Assembly (NCBI GenBank): GCA_025890175.1
Contig: JANPYM010000001.1
Span: 4,572,453 to 4,636,452 of the forward strand
Source of the DNA: Ciborinia camelliae
Taxonomy: Eukaryota > Ascomycota > Leotiomycetes > Helotiales > Sclerotiniaceae
Length of the DNA stretch: 64,000 bases
Reading direction: 5' to 3'
Shown here: positions 47,690-61,473 of the stretch, in pieces
How positions within the stretch are numbered: position 1 is the stretch's first letter
Layout: every line of letters begins with the position of its first letter
Position numbers and translations under genes: made by a program
The notes under the pieces: generated by a model
The model's input: only the letters and a program-made list of their open reading frames with translations
The model's database searches: none
What the model was told of the DNA's origin: nothing

Positions 47690-48978
47690 AGGGAGTGGGA
47701 GGATGGGATAGGATGGGATAGGATGGGAGAGTTGATCTATGAGTACTTACCTGACTTGTTTTATTTGAAATTCTTGCAACAAAAAAAGCTTGGTGGGGTT
47801 ATGCTAGAATGGACTACTTACTTTCAGCACTTTGAATAAACATACTGTACTATGTATAAGGGAAGGATTTTATTCCTTTGGGGGATATCGAGGATAGTAT
47901 GTAACCAAATTGATATTGATCGGAGTGTACTTGTATTTTGTTTTTAAGGAAATAAATCTCTTATCGATAACCTATCACATCTACTTAGTGCCTCTAGATA
48001 CTGCAGATAGTATACGGAGTTCGGGAGTGTGGAATGTCATGTCAGTCACCTATAATAATAGGTACGTTAATAGGTACTATAATAGGTACGTCAGTGCAGT
48101 TTGGGGCTAATAAAGCTTTTAAACTCCTGGCGAAACCCGACTCCACCAGGGCACCAGGCGCTGTCCGGGTATGTTCACGTACAAGGCTATCAGGCATCCT
48201 TGCATCATATGTACCTAGCAGGTTAAGGTTACCTTAGGTAGGGACCTTTTAGGGTAGGTAGACTGGCGCTGGTTCAATGTTTACACGGCAGCCTAGGTAC
48301 TTTATCACTGGAATCAATCACGAATTCTTAACTCTACTACCCAAGGCCAAAGGGCAAAGGACTGGACAAGGACAAGGACAAGGACAAAAGGGAAAAGGAA
48401 AAGAAGAAGAAGCAGCAGCGTACCTACCTACCATCAGGTACATCAGGTACTGTAGTATGATATTCTCTTCAAATTCACTTTTTTTCTCAATTTATCTACC
48501 CTACCCCGTACTAAAAGTGTGATCTAACTAATCATTGGTCATTGTATAGATAGAAAGAACATCTTCTGCATCATACGCTTTAGTTTCCTTTACTCTGTAA
48601 TATCCTTTTAAATCATCTTCCAGCACAACCACTGTCTTTAGATTTAACAACCCAACTCAATCCCACCATAACACTACATATTACGACTACGACTTCCACA
48701 TCCACCTCCACCTCGACCTTAACAACTTCTTGCATTTGGAGTACCTTTCACATTACATTCTTTTCGGTGATTTATTACAAAGGTGCTGATCTGCAAGGTG
48801 CTCACCTTTATTTTTGTTATCATATCGACCTATACCGATCTTCCTTCGAGATACTGGTTTAAATCCACTTCTTTCTGGTCGCAGTCGCAATCTTAGTCCT
48901 CAGTCTCAGTTGCAGTCTCGGTTTACTCGAGACACCACAAACTTTTTCCTATTATCGCTCATATTGAATTCTACCAAG
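47690..48978. other. Intergenic with short simple repeats
   Basis: GGATGGGATA repeats (about 47700-47730), a purine tract with ACAAGG repeats (about 48350-48410) and TAGGTAC words. The last few hundred bases are C/T-rich and are the presumed leader of the cullin gene. Confidence 0.5.
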
Positions 48979-51607
48979 ATGACGGTAGCAACTAGGATGG
49001 TGGTTATGCCTCCAGTCCCAAATCGGGAGGACTTGGATGCAACGTTCGTACTTCATATTTTCTATCTGCCACTTTACCCCTCAATACTATGAGATCCAAC
49101 ATGCTAACTACAAACTTTCGCCATGTAGATGGAAATACCTCGAGGCTGGCGTATCTAAGATCATGTTACACTTGGCAGACGGCGTTGATATGCAAACTGT
49201 AAGTGCCAAATTTCCCACTTCTCCCACGCTCTCTACCTATCATGCGCATTTACTTACTTGCTTTCTATCTATAGTACATGGGGGTATACACGTACGTATT
49301 TCGATATCCAGGTGTTCGTGACATCTCCTAACCTGAAAATAGAGCTGTCCACAATTTCTGCACATCACAAAAGGCCGTCAGCAACAGTGGTCCAGGACCC
49401 ATCGGAGGGGCGCATCGTGGGGGTGAGCCATTCCAAATATGAAACATACATATACTGACGTTTTATAGCACACCTTCTCGGAGAGGACTTATACCAAAAC
49501 CTTATCAGCTACCTAACAAAATATCTCAGGGAACTCGTTCTCGCCTCTAAAACACACACCGATGAAGCTCTCCTCAGTTTCTACATCCGAGAATGGGACC
49601 GGTACACGACGGCAGCAAAATATATCAACCATTTGTTCCGATATCTCAATCGTCATTGGGTAAAGCGAGAAATGGATGAGGGAAAGAAGAATATCTACGA
49701 TGTCTATACTTTACACCTTGTTCAATGGAGACTCACTCTGTTCCAGTCTGTTCATGAGAAAGTTATGGATGCTGTTCTCAGAATGGTGGAGAAGCAAAGA
49801 AATGGCGAAACTATCGAGCATAACCAAATCAAGGCCATCGTCGACTCTTTTGTGTCCCTTGGTTTGGACGAGGCGGATCCTACTAAATCGACCCTCGATG
49901 TATACCGTTTCCACTTCGAGAAGCCATTCTTGACAGCCACCGAGGCATTCTACCGAGCCGAATCGAAACAATTTGTTGCGGAAAACAGCATAGTGGAATA
50001 CATGAAGAAGGCTGAAGTTCGTTTGGACGAAGAGGAAGAGCGCGTTCGAATGTACCTACACCAGGACATCATCATTCCATTGAAGAAGGCTTGCAACACT
50101 GCTCTTATTGCAGACCACTCGGTAATTCTCCGAGACGAGTTCCAGATTCTGTTGGACAACGACCGATACGATGATATGGCTCGGATGTACAACTTGTTGG
50201 CAAGAATTCCAGATGGTCTTGAGCCCCTCCGTACCAGATTCGAGGCCCATGTTCGCAAAGCCGGTCTTGCAGCCGTATCGAAAGTTGCTAGTGAGGGTGA
50301 AAAGCTCGAGCCTAAGGTTTACGTCGACGCTCTTCTTGAGATCCACACACAATATCAAGGCCTTGTTAAGGAAGCATTCAAGGATGAGCCGGAATTTACT
50401 AGATCCCTTGATAATGCATGCAAGGAGTTTGTGAATCGCAATCAAGTCTGCAAATCTGGATCCAACAAGTCTCCTGAGTTGCTCGCTAAATATGCCGATT
50501 CGTTGCTGAAGAAGAGTGCCAGTGGAGCTGAGGAGAGTGATATCGAGAACTCCCTTACTCAAATCATGACTGTATTCAAGTATATTGAGGATAAGGATGT
50601 GTTCCAGAAGTTCTACTCACGTATGCTTGCTCGTAGATTAGTCCACACTAGTTCGTCATCAGATGATGCCGAGACAAGTATGATCAGCAAATTGAAGGAG
50701 GCATGTGGATTCGAATATACCAACAAACTTCAACGTATGTTCCAGGATATTCAAATTTCAAAGGATTTGAACAGTGGATTCAAGGAATTCGAGGCAGGAA
50801 TCTTCACTGGAGGCGACGAAAAGCCAATCGATGCCAGTTACTCAATTTTGGGTACCGGTATGTGGCCTTTGTTTCCACCAAACACGGATTTCACACCACC
50901 AGTAGAGATTTCAAAGGCTTACGAACGTTTCCAAAACTTCTACAACCAGAAGCACAGTGGTAGAAAACTGTCGTGGCTTTGGCAATTGTGTAAGGGAGAG
51001 ATCAAGGCCAACTACTGCAAGAATCAAAAGACTCCATATACTTTCCAGGTGTCGACTTACCAAATGGCCATCCTCCTACTATTCAACGAGAATGATAAGA
51101 ATAGCTATGACGATATCTCCAAGGCAACACAGTTGCAGGCTGATGTCCTTGATCCTATTCTTGGTATCTTCTTGAAAGCAAAGGTCCTTACCATGACTCC
51201 AGCAGATGACAAGCCAGCACCCGGTAAAACCTTCCACTTGAACTATGACTTCAAGAGCAAGAAGATCCGTGTCAATTTGAATATCGGTATCAAGTCAGAG
51301 CAAAAGCAAGAGGTTGATGAGACCCATAAGACCATCGAGGAAGATCGAAAGTTGCTGATGCAGGTATGTAGAAATCACTGGTGTAGTATGGTTAAACCCT
51401 CACTAACTCATGTTTTAGTCTGCTATTGTTCGTATTATGAAGGCACGAAAGAAGATGAAGCACTCTCAACTTGTCAGCGAAACTATCAACCAGATCCGCT
51501 CTCGATTCGTACCCAAGATTCCAGATATCAAGAAGTGTATTGATATCTTACTGGAGAAGGAATACCTTGAACGACTCGATGATGATGAACTCGGATACCT
51601 CGCATGA
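48979..51607 (+). CDS. Cullin-1 (CulA/Cdc53), SCF ubiquitin ligase scaffold
   Basis: Exons 48979-49043, 49129-49198, 49275-49291, 49343-49422, 49469-51363 and 51419-51607 give 771 residues. The N-terminal cullin repeats bind Skp1/F-box: [91 protein letters not shown]. The middle has [20 protein letters not shown] and [11 protein letters not shown], typical of Cul1. The last exon carries the neddylation site in [11 protein letters not shown] (K717) and the winged-helix end [14 protein letters not shown]. The third exon is only 17 nt (YMGVY plus two bases), and phase works only if it is included. Cul1 rather than Cul3/4 is inferred from the N-terminal blocks and the [15 protein letters not shown] motif. 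Confidence 0.93.
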
Positions 51608-52782
51608 TTCATGAAATTTTATTTAACCATACATTGCTTGCGTTGGAGATTCATGATGGATGACCTTTCATGAATTGGCGGCTCAGTGAAGTTGATTATA
51701 AAAGTGATCAGCCCACACATGGGACTTTGACAGAATCTGGTAGTAGTTCCTGCTGGCTATCTTTTGATCACAGTCAATGGATGGAAAGGCAATAATCAGG
51801 CGTATTCATGCATTTTTCATCGTTTTTGTTCATTATGTTTCTAGTGCCACTCTTGACAAAATTTTCCCAGGGCATATTGGGAGGGAGGGGGAGTTGAGAG
51901 AAACCTACTGGTTGTTTTGTTGTGGAACCACAGTTTATGTGTTCTACACCTAAGTTTTCCTTGTTTTTGTCTTTTCTTTTTTTGATACCGTGGATACCTA
52001 ACTCATAACTTTGCACATCACGTTGGGGAGATTTAGTTCTATGGTTGAGAACGAAATACTTAAACGGGATCGGCTGGGCATGAGACATGGGAAAGGGAGA
52101 GAAGCGAAGGAGGGGAAAGAGGGCAGACTGTAACATATTTCACTTGGTCGTTGGTAAATTGACGACTACTCATGAATGGTTTTGGGGACGCGGGAGTGGA
52201 TAATGAATGAATTGGGCCAGGGGAAAATGGGAAGCGAAAGAGAAATTAGAAGATTGATGGAGAGAACTGGTGTGGAGCTAAACACCTAAACACCACGTCG
52301 GCGAAGACTCTGAGAATAAGTAGGTTAGGCCGGGTTTACAACAGAGCGAGAGGCGAGGTGAATATAATAAACGCTTGAGTATTTATCTTTTGCTGGGTGT
52401 ATGGATGGATGGATGTGATGTGATGTAGTGTAGTGTGATGTAGCTATGGGTGATGTTTCTCTTTTTTCTTTTCTTTTCTTTAACTTTCAACTTTTAACTT
52501 TGATTCTATGTGTTTATTACATCTCTTGTTTCTTTCTTCCTTCTTTCCCCTTCTTCCCTTTGATGTCATTTTTTCCTTTTTTTTTTACTACCTGGGTAAG
52601 TAAGTACATAATACCAGGCCGCTGGTCCATAGAGAGCCGACTATTAGAGTTGATGATTTTATTTTTCATTTTATTTTTTTATCTTTTTTTTTTGTTAAGA
52701 TTTGAAAAAGGTTGGAAGGATGCTACTCTTGCTTGGTTGGTTGGTTGCTTGCAGCTGTTGTATCGCAAGATGGTGGATGGAG

Positions 52783-52831
52783 GATGTAGATGTAGATGTA
52801 GATGTAGATGTAGATGTAGATGTAGATGTAG
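52783..52831. repeat. (GATGTA)n microsatellite
   Basis: About eight uninterrupted copies of the hexamer GATGTA. Confidence 0.9.
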
Positions 52832-52875
52832 AATATTATAATTATATATGCTTCTGGGCTGTACTATTTATTCTG

Positions 52876-52990
52876 AGGAAGGAAAGGAAAGGAAAGGAAA
52901 GAAAAGGAAAGAAAAGGGAGACGAAGCGAAGCGAGGTGCTAGAATAGGAGAGGAGAGGAGAAGAGAGGAGAAGAGAGGCGAGGCGAGTAA
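52876..52990. repeat. Polypurine GGAAA / GGAGA tract
   Basis: Plus-strand purine run made of GGAAA and GAGAGGAGAA words, interrupted by AAGCGAAGCGAGG and a short non-purine stretch. Confidence 0.8.
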
Positions 52991-53317
52991 GTATATCCTA
53001 GATGGGTAATTTCATCTCATCTCATCCCATTTCATCTACATATGTAGATTGGGAATTATAGGTTCTGAGTTGAGATGAGATGAACTTATTATTACTTGAG
53101 GAGTGAGAAGCTTGAGGAGTGAGAGGAGCTGAGGTGGAGAATTAGTAGAATTAGTAGAATTGGGAGAATTGGGAGAATCTGTTGGTAGGTGGATGGATCA
53201 TCTCGATTTAGAGATTATCTATCTATCTGTCGAGGTATCTATCGGAACTCACGCACTTGTTGTATTTACTTTACATTCACTTATTATGAGTAGGTAGGTA
53301 TTTTATGGGAAGTGAGC

Positions 53318-53335
53318 CTCTCTCTCTCTCTCTCG
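53318..53335. repeat. (TC)n microsatellite
   Basis: About eight TC dinucleotides in a row. Confidence 0.85.
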
Positions 53336-56300
53336 CTTCTTGGATAGAATATGGGTTGGGAGGTTAGGGGAGGTTTATGGGAGGTGGTATCTTGTGAATC
53401 AAATCATCTCGTTTTTGGATATAAATGCTTGGAGGGAATGGGAATGGGAAGGGGAATAGATGGATTTTTATGCTGTGATGTGATTTGATTTGAGATTTGA
53501 GATTTTTTGGGGGGAAAGGGGGGGGAGAAGGGGGAAGGTGCAAGGGGGAAGAGGAGGTTATTGAGATGAGAGTTGGAATATGTACCTACCTAGGTACTGG
53601 GATGGGGAGTCGGAGTTGAAGTCGGATTCCAGAATCTTTTTTTGTTTCTTTCTTTGTTTTGATTTGGTATCGGTGTTTTTCTGGATGGGATGGATGGATG
53701 GGATGAGCATAGGGAGATAGTTCCTGAGATACAAATGTGCAAATGTGAATTTTTGTTGGTTTACTCCATAGGGAAGGGACTTACTCGAAGAGCTGGAGTC
53801 AAGAGGGAATGTTTTCTATGGAGGGAGATTTTTGGATGGCGGGAGATGATATATATAGATGATATATATACCTATATAAATGAAAGATAATCAAATAATT
53901 TTCGACATCCAATAAAATGTTCCCATGAATTAAATAAATATAAAAGATTTTGCAATCCATTCTCATTCATCCAATTTTGATAAGAATCCCAATCAAGAAT
54001 CCCTAGTAGGTACGGTACTAGGTAGGTACCTAGGTAGGTATATTTCCCATGTTCATAGCGTTCATAGCGTTCACCGCATTCATCGCCCATCCCATTACCG
54101 AAATGAAGGGGTACCGAATCGGGACACGGCACGGCGGGTGAGTGGATACCTATCTATCTACCTACCTAGTCCATCAATTACGGTAGGAATCCAGGATGGA
54201 TGGATGGATGTAGCCGAGTCTTCCACTGGTACTACGGTGGTGATTATCGCGTGGTTGCTGGGATTGCTGGGACGGACGGATGGACAAGGCGATGGACAAG
54301 GCAGAGAGGATGTGATGTCTATAAATAAATTCCGGAGTTTATATGTCGTGGCATGGATTCTTGGATGGTTTATTATTGATGGGATGGATGGGATGGATGG
54401 GTTGGATGGGTTGGATGGGCTGGAGAGGAGATTGCTGGTGTGCCGCGCTTGTGGATGGATGGATGTAGGTGGTTTATGTAGTGTACTTCTGCTCGCGTTG
54501 TGTGGTGTTCTGTTGTGTTGTGTTGTGTGGTGCGGTGTGGTGCTGTAATTAGATATGGAATCCTTATAGTATTTATTTGTTTATTTATTTGTTTACTTAT
54601 TTATTATACGGAGGAGACGGCTTGGAGGTTGTGTTGTGGAGGCGGAAGAGGCGTTTTTTTAGGGAGGGGCGAGGAAGATGTGAGTATATATGGGTAGGTG
54701 TATTTCTATTTTTTCATTTCTATATCCATTCTCCTTGCATCAAATGAGAGGCACGACGCCCGACGCCCGAGGGAATGGATGAGCTTAGGTAGGTAGATTT
54801 AATATTTTTGAATTGGGTATAGGTACGAAATGAGGAAACGAGTTGGGAATTTTTGTGCTACATATGTGGTTTGGATTGGTTTGGTACCCGTCAATATACA
54901 CCGTGTGGCTACAGTATTCAGACTTTTGATCTGGTGTTTACACGTGGGTGATCTGATTTGAGACGAGGAGATTTGAAATCATCCGAGTACCTCCAGCTAG
55001 GTATGTATGATGTATCATGATACTGTACCTACCTCATGCAAATGAATTTGAATCCCGTGTTTCGGGTGAACATGAGCGCATCAATTGGTTTTGCATTTTG
55101 ACATTGTCCTTAGTCTTAGTTGGTACCTTGAACTTTCTGGCTCATTTGTTTTATATATGCATTATCATCTATCATACTTTATATATCCTAGGTAGGTATA
55201 TATAGATAGATGATGAATGCGGTTGGGGATAAATGATGTTTGAGTAAGGTCCCTAGTTTGAGTTGCGTGTAAAGTGGAATAATAAAGTGGAGGAATAATG
55301 GATAGATGGATTATAGAGGAGATGGGAATAAACGCTTGGGGCAATTGGTGGGTGGTGGTTACTTTGCGGCCACGAGGTGGGAGGGTTGGAAAATTGATTG
55401 ATTTCATGGGTTGGAGATCTTCTTCTTGGGTTTGGGGCCCAAGGTGGATTGTTTGGAAGAGGGGGGAAAGAGGGGAGGTTATTTGAGATGTGAATTTTTG
55501 CGAAAGATGAGAGAAGGGAGAAATGAAATGATTAATAGCTACTGCATACCTACCTAGGCATGAAGATATAAAAATACATATGAGCGGTAGCACGGCATAC
55601 ATATAAGGGTACCGACCGACTCGAGTAGGTAAAGCGAACTGCCCATTGTACCTAATTGCAAGTACTGTGCTGTAGTGTACTGTCAGTCTGTCCTGTACTG
55701 CATGTACCGCAAGCAATGTGCCGCATAACATAGCATCCATACTGTAGCATAATAGCATCAAGAAGTCCCGAGTCATAACCTTAACATAGCACAGACTTTG
55801 TTCGAGTGGTAAGAAGAATGCCAAGAATCTCAGATGTTACTTGAGGTCTTTGGTGAGAAACGGGATTGGAAACAATAGTGAGATATCATTGATTAGGTAC
55901 TCGCCCACACGGTCAATGGTTAATGGCTAGTGGTCAATGATCCAGCTGTGCTTTGTAGAAGTATTAAAAGTACAGTACACTGTAACAATACCTAATCTCG
56001 TAAACATTCCCTCTTATTACCGAAGGTAGGTAGGTATTATGTTATGTTACCGCCATTTTAGATTTTGCATATGGGTATAGTATACCTGTAGACTGTAGTA
56101 GGTATGCCTACCTAACCTAATAGATAGATATAAGTAATAAGTAGGAATATAACGGATGAACTGTAGATACAGTATATAGTAGATAGGTAATGATTTCCCT
56201 CCCAATGATTCGACACCTACCTAGTATTTCTATCATCGATTGTTCAAGTCTCTCTCTCTGCTGCATTTACACTTACACATGCCTATCTAGTACCTACTAC

Positions 56301-57839
56301 CTCTCGCACATGATATATTCCCATCCAATTACCCTCTCTCTCAAATTAATATAATATATAAATTTCCGAATAATTGCAGATCTCATAAAGATCTAAACGT
56401 GGATGATGCCCGGCTGGTGACTTTGGGTTTATTAACTACTGGGGACTCACCTCCGGCAAATCAATTTATATATTGTCATATCTCCCTACCCGTGGATCGT
56501 ATAGGTACTTGTAGAGGCTGTACCCTAGCTTACAGCCTAGCTTACCTTACCTTACCTTAAATGACCCTGTTGTGCCAATATCGAAAGTAGACACTCCCTA
56601 GTACCTTGGGTATAGTACTCTACCTAGTATTGAGGTCTCCCTAGGTAATACTGTAAGCAGGTCTCTTCAGATATCCATCCCATCAATGCGAAAGTACCTC
56701 TCAGACTCATCAGCTTCTATCAATTGAATCAATAACAACAATAAGAATAACAACAACAACAACTGCTACTACTTGTTGACCTCAAGATCAAAGGTTCATC
56801 CTATTATATTGTATATACCTCACTAAGTATTCAGAATGCATTAACTCAATCAACTGAATCAATCATCCTCTCATCCTCTCATCCCCTCATCCACTCATTC
56901 ACTCACTCTCTTACAATTTTATACTTTCGTCCCAAGATATTATCATCTGAGGCTGGACTTTCTTCACATCTCCTACACCATTGTTTGGGACTCTGAATCA
57001 CAACAGTAAAGAAAAGACTTTCACCGGGAGTCACCCATAAAAAGTTGCGACGAGACTAAAGACCAACCACACATATCACATCACATCACTCCAGCTCCAT
57101 TCGAGTCCACTTCTACTCCCCCGTACTCCGTACGGACAATCAATCAAAGATTCAAAAAACCTCCCCTTGTCACCTTTTCTTTCAAATCCATCCTTCCTCG
57201 ACCCTTCTTTATTCACAGAATCCTATCAAAAGATTGCATACATCCTCATATGATAACATTCACAAGATCAATCAAACAAGACAATAAAAAACCCTAAAAC
57301 AATAAGCTTTGTTCGCAATCCAAGACCCGATCCCAAAAAGAAAGGGAAAAAATCATTATTGATCTCTGCCTCGGGTGATTCTGTCGCACTAAAACAACTT
57401 CAACCCAACCCATCCCATCCGCTTTCTTGTGGGTTGTGGAGACTCGGTATTGTACTTGACGGCATTTCAGTAATATATCCTCTTCACGACTATTTTCGAT
57501 CACAACTCAAGTATCATCGATCGATCTTATTAGCTTTGCATTAAGCTCTCTCACGACTTCTATTTCCGAAATTTCGACTCGAATAATCCTTGCACGAATA
57601 CATACATTTTCAAACAATAGAATTGAACCGAATTGACAGCCTCGCGAATCGTGTTGGATATTGGAGTTGGACCAGGACTGCGTATAACGTCACACCTCAA
57701 TTAAGTGACGACACAAATCTCGAAAGCAATCAGCGAACGATTTATACCGAACGAAGATATCGAAGATCGCGGCTTCATTCATTAAAACAATTACAAGGAA
57801 AGGCGGGGGCTGCTTCTGCAGCCGGGCAGGCGAGGCACG

Positions 57840-59177
57840 ATGGGTGCTTGTATGAGCTCGAATGTGGAGGACACCGAGCAGAGGAAGAGAAGTCAAATGA
57901 TCGATAAGAGGTTGGAAGAGGACTCGAAAAGACTTCGACGAGAATGCAAGATTCTTCTGCTAGGTATATGATCAAAACCATCTCACGTCTTCGGGACAAA
58001 GGCAAAAGCACACAATGCTAATGATCACCGTGATAGGTTCGGGTGAGAGTGGTAAATCAACAATAGTCAAGCAGATGAAAATCATTCACCAGAATGGCTA
58101 CACAATGGACGAACTGGCTTTGTACCGATTGACGATCTATAAAAACTTGATCGATTGTGCGAAAGCATTGGTCGGTGCCATGCGACAAATGGATATCGAG
58201 CCAACAAACCCACTGAACATCGACTATGGTTCATTTTTATTGGAATATGTTGTCGATCCAGATCCTCATACGCCACTTAATCCCAAAGTTGGCATGGCCG
58301 TGGCATCAATATGGAAGGATGGATCTATGGAGCGTTTATTGGCCAGGCAAAGTGAATTCTATTTGATGGATTCAGCACCCTAGTATGTATCTTGCATTCT
58401 CTATGCGGAGAGGATGTTACTGACTCATCACAGCTTCTTTGAAGAGTCTGGCAGGATAGCAGCACACGATTATATACCTATTGAAGCCGATGTCTTGAGG
58501 GCTAGAACAAAGACAACTGGTATCTACGAGACAAGGTTCACCATGGGCTCTTTGAGTATACAGTCAGTATGAATATCAGCTATCTACGCTCAACACTAAC
58601 TTTGTGATAGCATGTTCGATGTTGGCGGCCAAAGAAGTGAGAGGAAGAAGTGGATTCATTGCTTCGAGAATGTAACTTCAATCATCTTTTGTGTTGCATT
58701 GAGTGAATATGATCAAGTTCTTTTGGAGGAGAGCAATCAGGTAAGAGTTCTCACTATTATCCCATTATCAATCCTGACAATGTGCAGAACCGCATGATGG
58801 AGAGTCTCGTCTTATTTGATTCGGTCGTCAACTCAAGATGGTTTATGAGAACTAGTATCATTCTCTTCCTCAACAAGGTTGATTTGTTCAAACAAAAGCT
58901 TGGTCGATCACCTCTCGAGAACTACTTCCCGGATTATTCTGGTGGAAATGATCTGAACAGAGCAGCGAAGTATCTACTTTGGAGATTCAACCAAGTTAAC
59001 AGAGCTCATCTGAATCTATATCCACAGTAAGTTCTCTTCGAATGTCCCTCGGGACAAGACACATCTAACGTTGATAGTCTCACACAAGCCACCGATACTT
59101 CGAATATTCGACTAGTATTCGCTGCAGTTAAGGAGACGATATTACAAAACGCGCTCAAAGACTCGGGCATACTCTAA
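57840..59177 (+). CDS. Heterotrimeric G protein alpha subunit, group III (Gna3/BCG3 type)
   Basis: Exons 57840-57963, 58037-58382, 58434-58562, 58611-58740, 58788-59026 and 59078-59177, all in phase, give 355 residues. N-terminal MGACMSS has the Gly2 myristoylation and Cys4 palmitoylation signals. Guanine-nucleotide motifs: GSGESGKST (42-50), switch I RARTKTTG (catalytic Arg181), DVGGQRSE (203-210, Gln207), NKVD (272-275) and TQATDT (325-330, where TCATDT is commoner). The end, LKDSGIL, has no pertussis-toxin-type Cys and, with the N-terminus [21 protein letters not shown], fits group III fungal G-alphas. These stimulate adenylyl cyclase and affect sporulation, germination and carbon sensing. 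It lies downstream of a 6-kb gene-free stretch and 2.3 kb before glycogen phosphorylase. Group assignment rests on the termini. Confidence 0.95.
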
Positions 59178-61473
59178 GCGGATGAGAGTATGGTTTATGA
59201 TGAATAATGTCTTAATCTATATAATTCACCCCATAGTGATTGGAACTTGGCGTTTGCTTTGGAGTATGACAGGAGTTTGGGAATGGACGTGTGACAAGAC
59301 TATAGGGGAATTGGATGACTCTCGGTAGGCAGGTCAGGGGGGGGGTGGTATTTCACGAACGACGATTTTCATATCGTTTGAATTGGGTCAGCGGGGCGGG
59401 GGTATCACTTCCATGACTTTTATATATGTGGGGGATTACATATTGCAATTGTGAGGAGTTTTGGGAACAATGGAATATGGAAATCGATGGGTTGGAATTT
59501 GGGAAAAAATCCCACGAAATGGGTGGGTTGGATTCAGCGAGAATAGCATTTCTAGGTTTACAATACGGATGGATCGGGAGATCTAGCCAGTGTCGCTGTC
59601 ATATTGGGGGACGGGTGGATGGGGCTGATGAGAGATGAATGTGAGCTTACGATGACAGTGTACATAGAAAGTTGCAAGCCAGCGATTAGGTCAGCGTCGA
59701 TTATTTTGATGCATGAATTTATAAAAATTAGTTAAAGATTACCTATGTAATTGTTGGGGTTTGCATAACGTGATGACGGAAATCCTTGATGAATACTATA
59801 AGCCTAACACCTGAACATAAAGTAGGACAAGTAGGTAATACCTCACGACATCTTTTTGACACACGGATGCAGATCTAGATTCCCTGTATTGAGCAGCTGG
59901 ATGGTTTGATGTTGAAAGGTATGGTATGAGAGGTATGGTATGAAGGGGATGGGGTTGGGTCTTGGGAGGAAGGTTAGAAGGGTTGATCCGACATTCGGGA
60001 GGGATATTATTTGAATATGTATGTATACGGATATGTAGGTATATGGATGTGGATGTGGATATGCGTAAGAGATAGAGTTTTTTTGGCGTTGGTTTACCCC
60101 GCTTATTAGCTGTGTGAAGATCCTGGAGTTGGTCTTCAGACAGGATGGAGTGGATGGGATCAATAGTCACTGGAATGGATTGATTTTTCATGATATGGGT
60201 CAAAGTAAATAGGTAGGTATATATAGGTAGGTATCTCGGGTGAGAAAATATATCGGCATCGGCATCTTGTTAAAAATAACATGTAATTATCTAGTAGTAG
60301 GTATCCTCGGAAGGATTCGGTATGGAGAGTATAGATGGAAATAGACATATCGTCATAAACATGTCATTTTTTGTTCTATCTACGTATCCAATAGTACGCT
60401 TACTTACTTCTCATACCGGTATCAATCAATGTTGCATGTATTGTTGTGTTGGTTGTACAATGATTCGAAAACCGGGAAACTTACGTTTCTTGATCATTCA
60501 TCCATCCATGGAATCATAGGTAGCGGTCATTGATGTTCATGTTTATATGGTAATGTGATATGCGAGTATTAACCCCACACTATCCGTATAGACATATAAT
60601 TACCTACCTAGCAGGTAGACGGACAGACAATGCACATGCACATGCATCAATATCAAATTATGGATTTCTACTGTAGCCGGAAGTTATAGCTTCATTACCC
60701 CCCTACCCCTGTCGATACTCAGGCTCATCAACTGGTAGGTACTGGACAGTCCAGTACGGGTGATGTTGATATCGTATGATGTTCTTGATGGATGTTGACG
60801 GGTCGGGTAGTCAAGGGCAGGCTCAATCAAGTTTTCCCCACCGCCCGCCAGAATAATAATGATGGGGAAAAAGGGAAAGGGCACGGGAAGGGGAAGGGGA
60901 AGGAGAAGGGGAAAGGGAAAGGGAAGGAGCTATCAATCAAAATATTAATGGTATCATTATATATCATTTTATATCATCCCATTCTCATTCTCATTTATAT
61001 TCATTCACTGCCTTCTTGAATTTCCAAGGTTAATTTCCTTTTCCTTCCTCTCTTCCATTATTCAAAATATATCAAGTCACACAAGTCGTCTTCTTATAAT
61101 ATTCATTTCCAATAAATCATTCATCCACCCGAAGATTCACTGGGCTTTTTGAATATCCCTTACTTTACTTAGTACCTACTGTACATCAATATCACCTATC
61201 ATATCTTTCAAACATTCTCACATTCTCACATCCCCCGCAGCCAAGAGTAATTGACTGGACCCGATCTTGATATTAACCCCGCATCCAATATCAACAAACG
61301 AGCATTCACCACATCCAGCTATCTACAGATCTCTCCTCGACTTTCTTATACTTCTTCCTTCACATTCTGTTTCTCGTGCATGCTCTTGCAATCTTACCTT
61401 TGGGTAGTGAGGATAGTTTGATCAATATCATATCGCATTTTTGTATTGAAAAGAGAAAAGTCAAGAAAGCAAC
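59178..61473. other. Intergenic G-alpha to glycogen phosphorylase
   Basis: No convincing gene. Contains a G run (about 59336-59348), GGTATGTAGGTATATGG-like words (about 60010-60050), TAGGTA words (about 60210-60235 and 60600), and the polypurine tract listed separately. From about 61020 the DNA is C/T-rich, the probable leader. Confidence 0.5.
60862..60930. repeat. Polypurine GGGAAA / GGGGAA tract
   Basis: Near-continuous plus-strand purines (GGGAAAAAGGGAAAGGG, then GGGAAGGGGAAGGGGAAGG) about 550 bp before the glycogen phosphorylase ATG. Confidence 0.8.

Larger units (their letters stand above)
51608..57839. other. Six-kilobase gene-free, microsatellite-rich region
   Basis: No convincing gene. 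It contains the tracts listed separately, scattered GGATG words (about 53685-53705, 54195-54210, 54375-54425), TGTGG/TGTTG runs (about 54480-54545) and many TAGGTAGG/CCTACCTA words (53585, 54003-54042, 54160, 55045, 55190, 55550, 56030, 56100, 56215). The final ~1 kb is C/T-rich with ATCAATCAA-type runs and is the probable promoter and long leader of the G-alpha gene. Confidence 0.55.

Noticed and set aside
54138..54697. Frames rich in GMDGLDGL and CVVWCGVVL
   Set aside because: Products of GGATG and TGTGG simple repeats.
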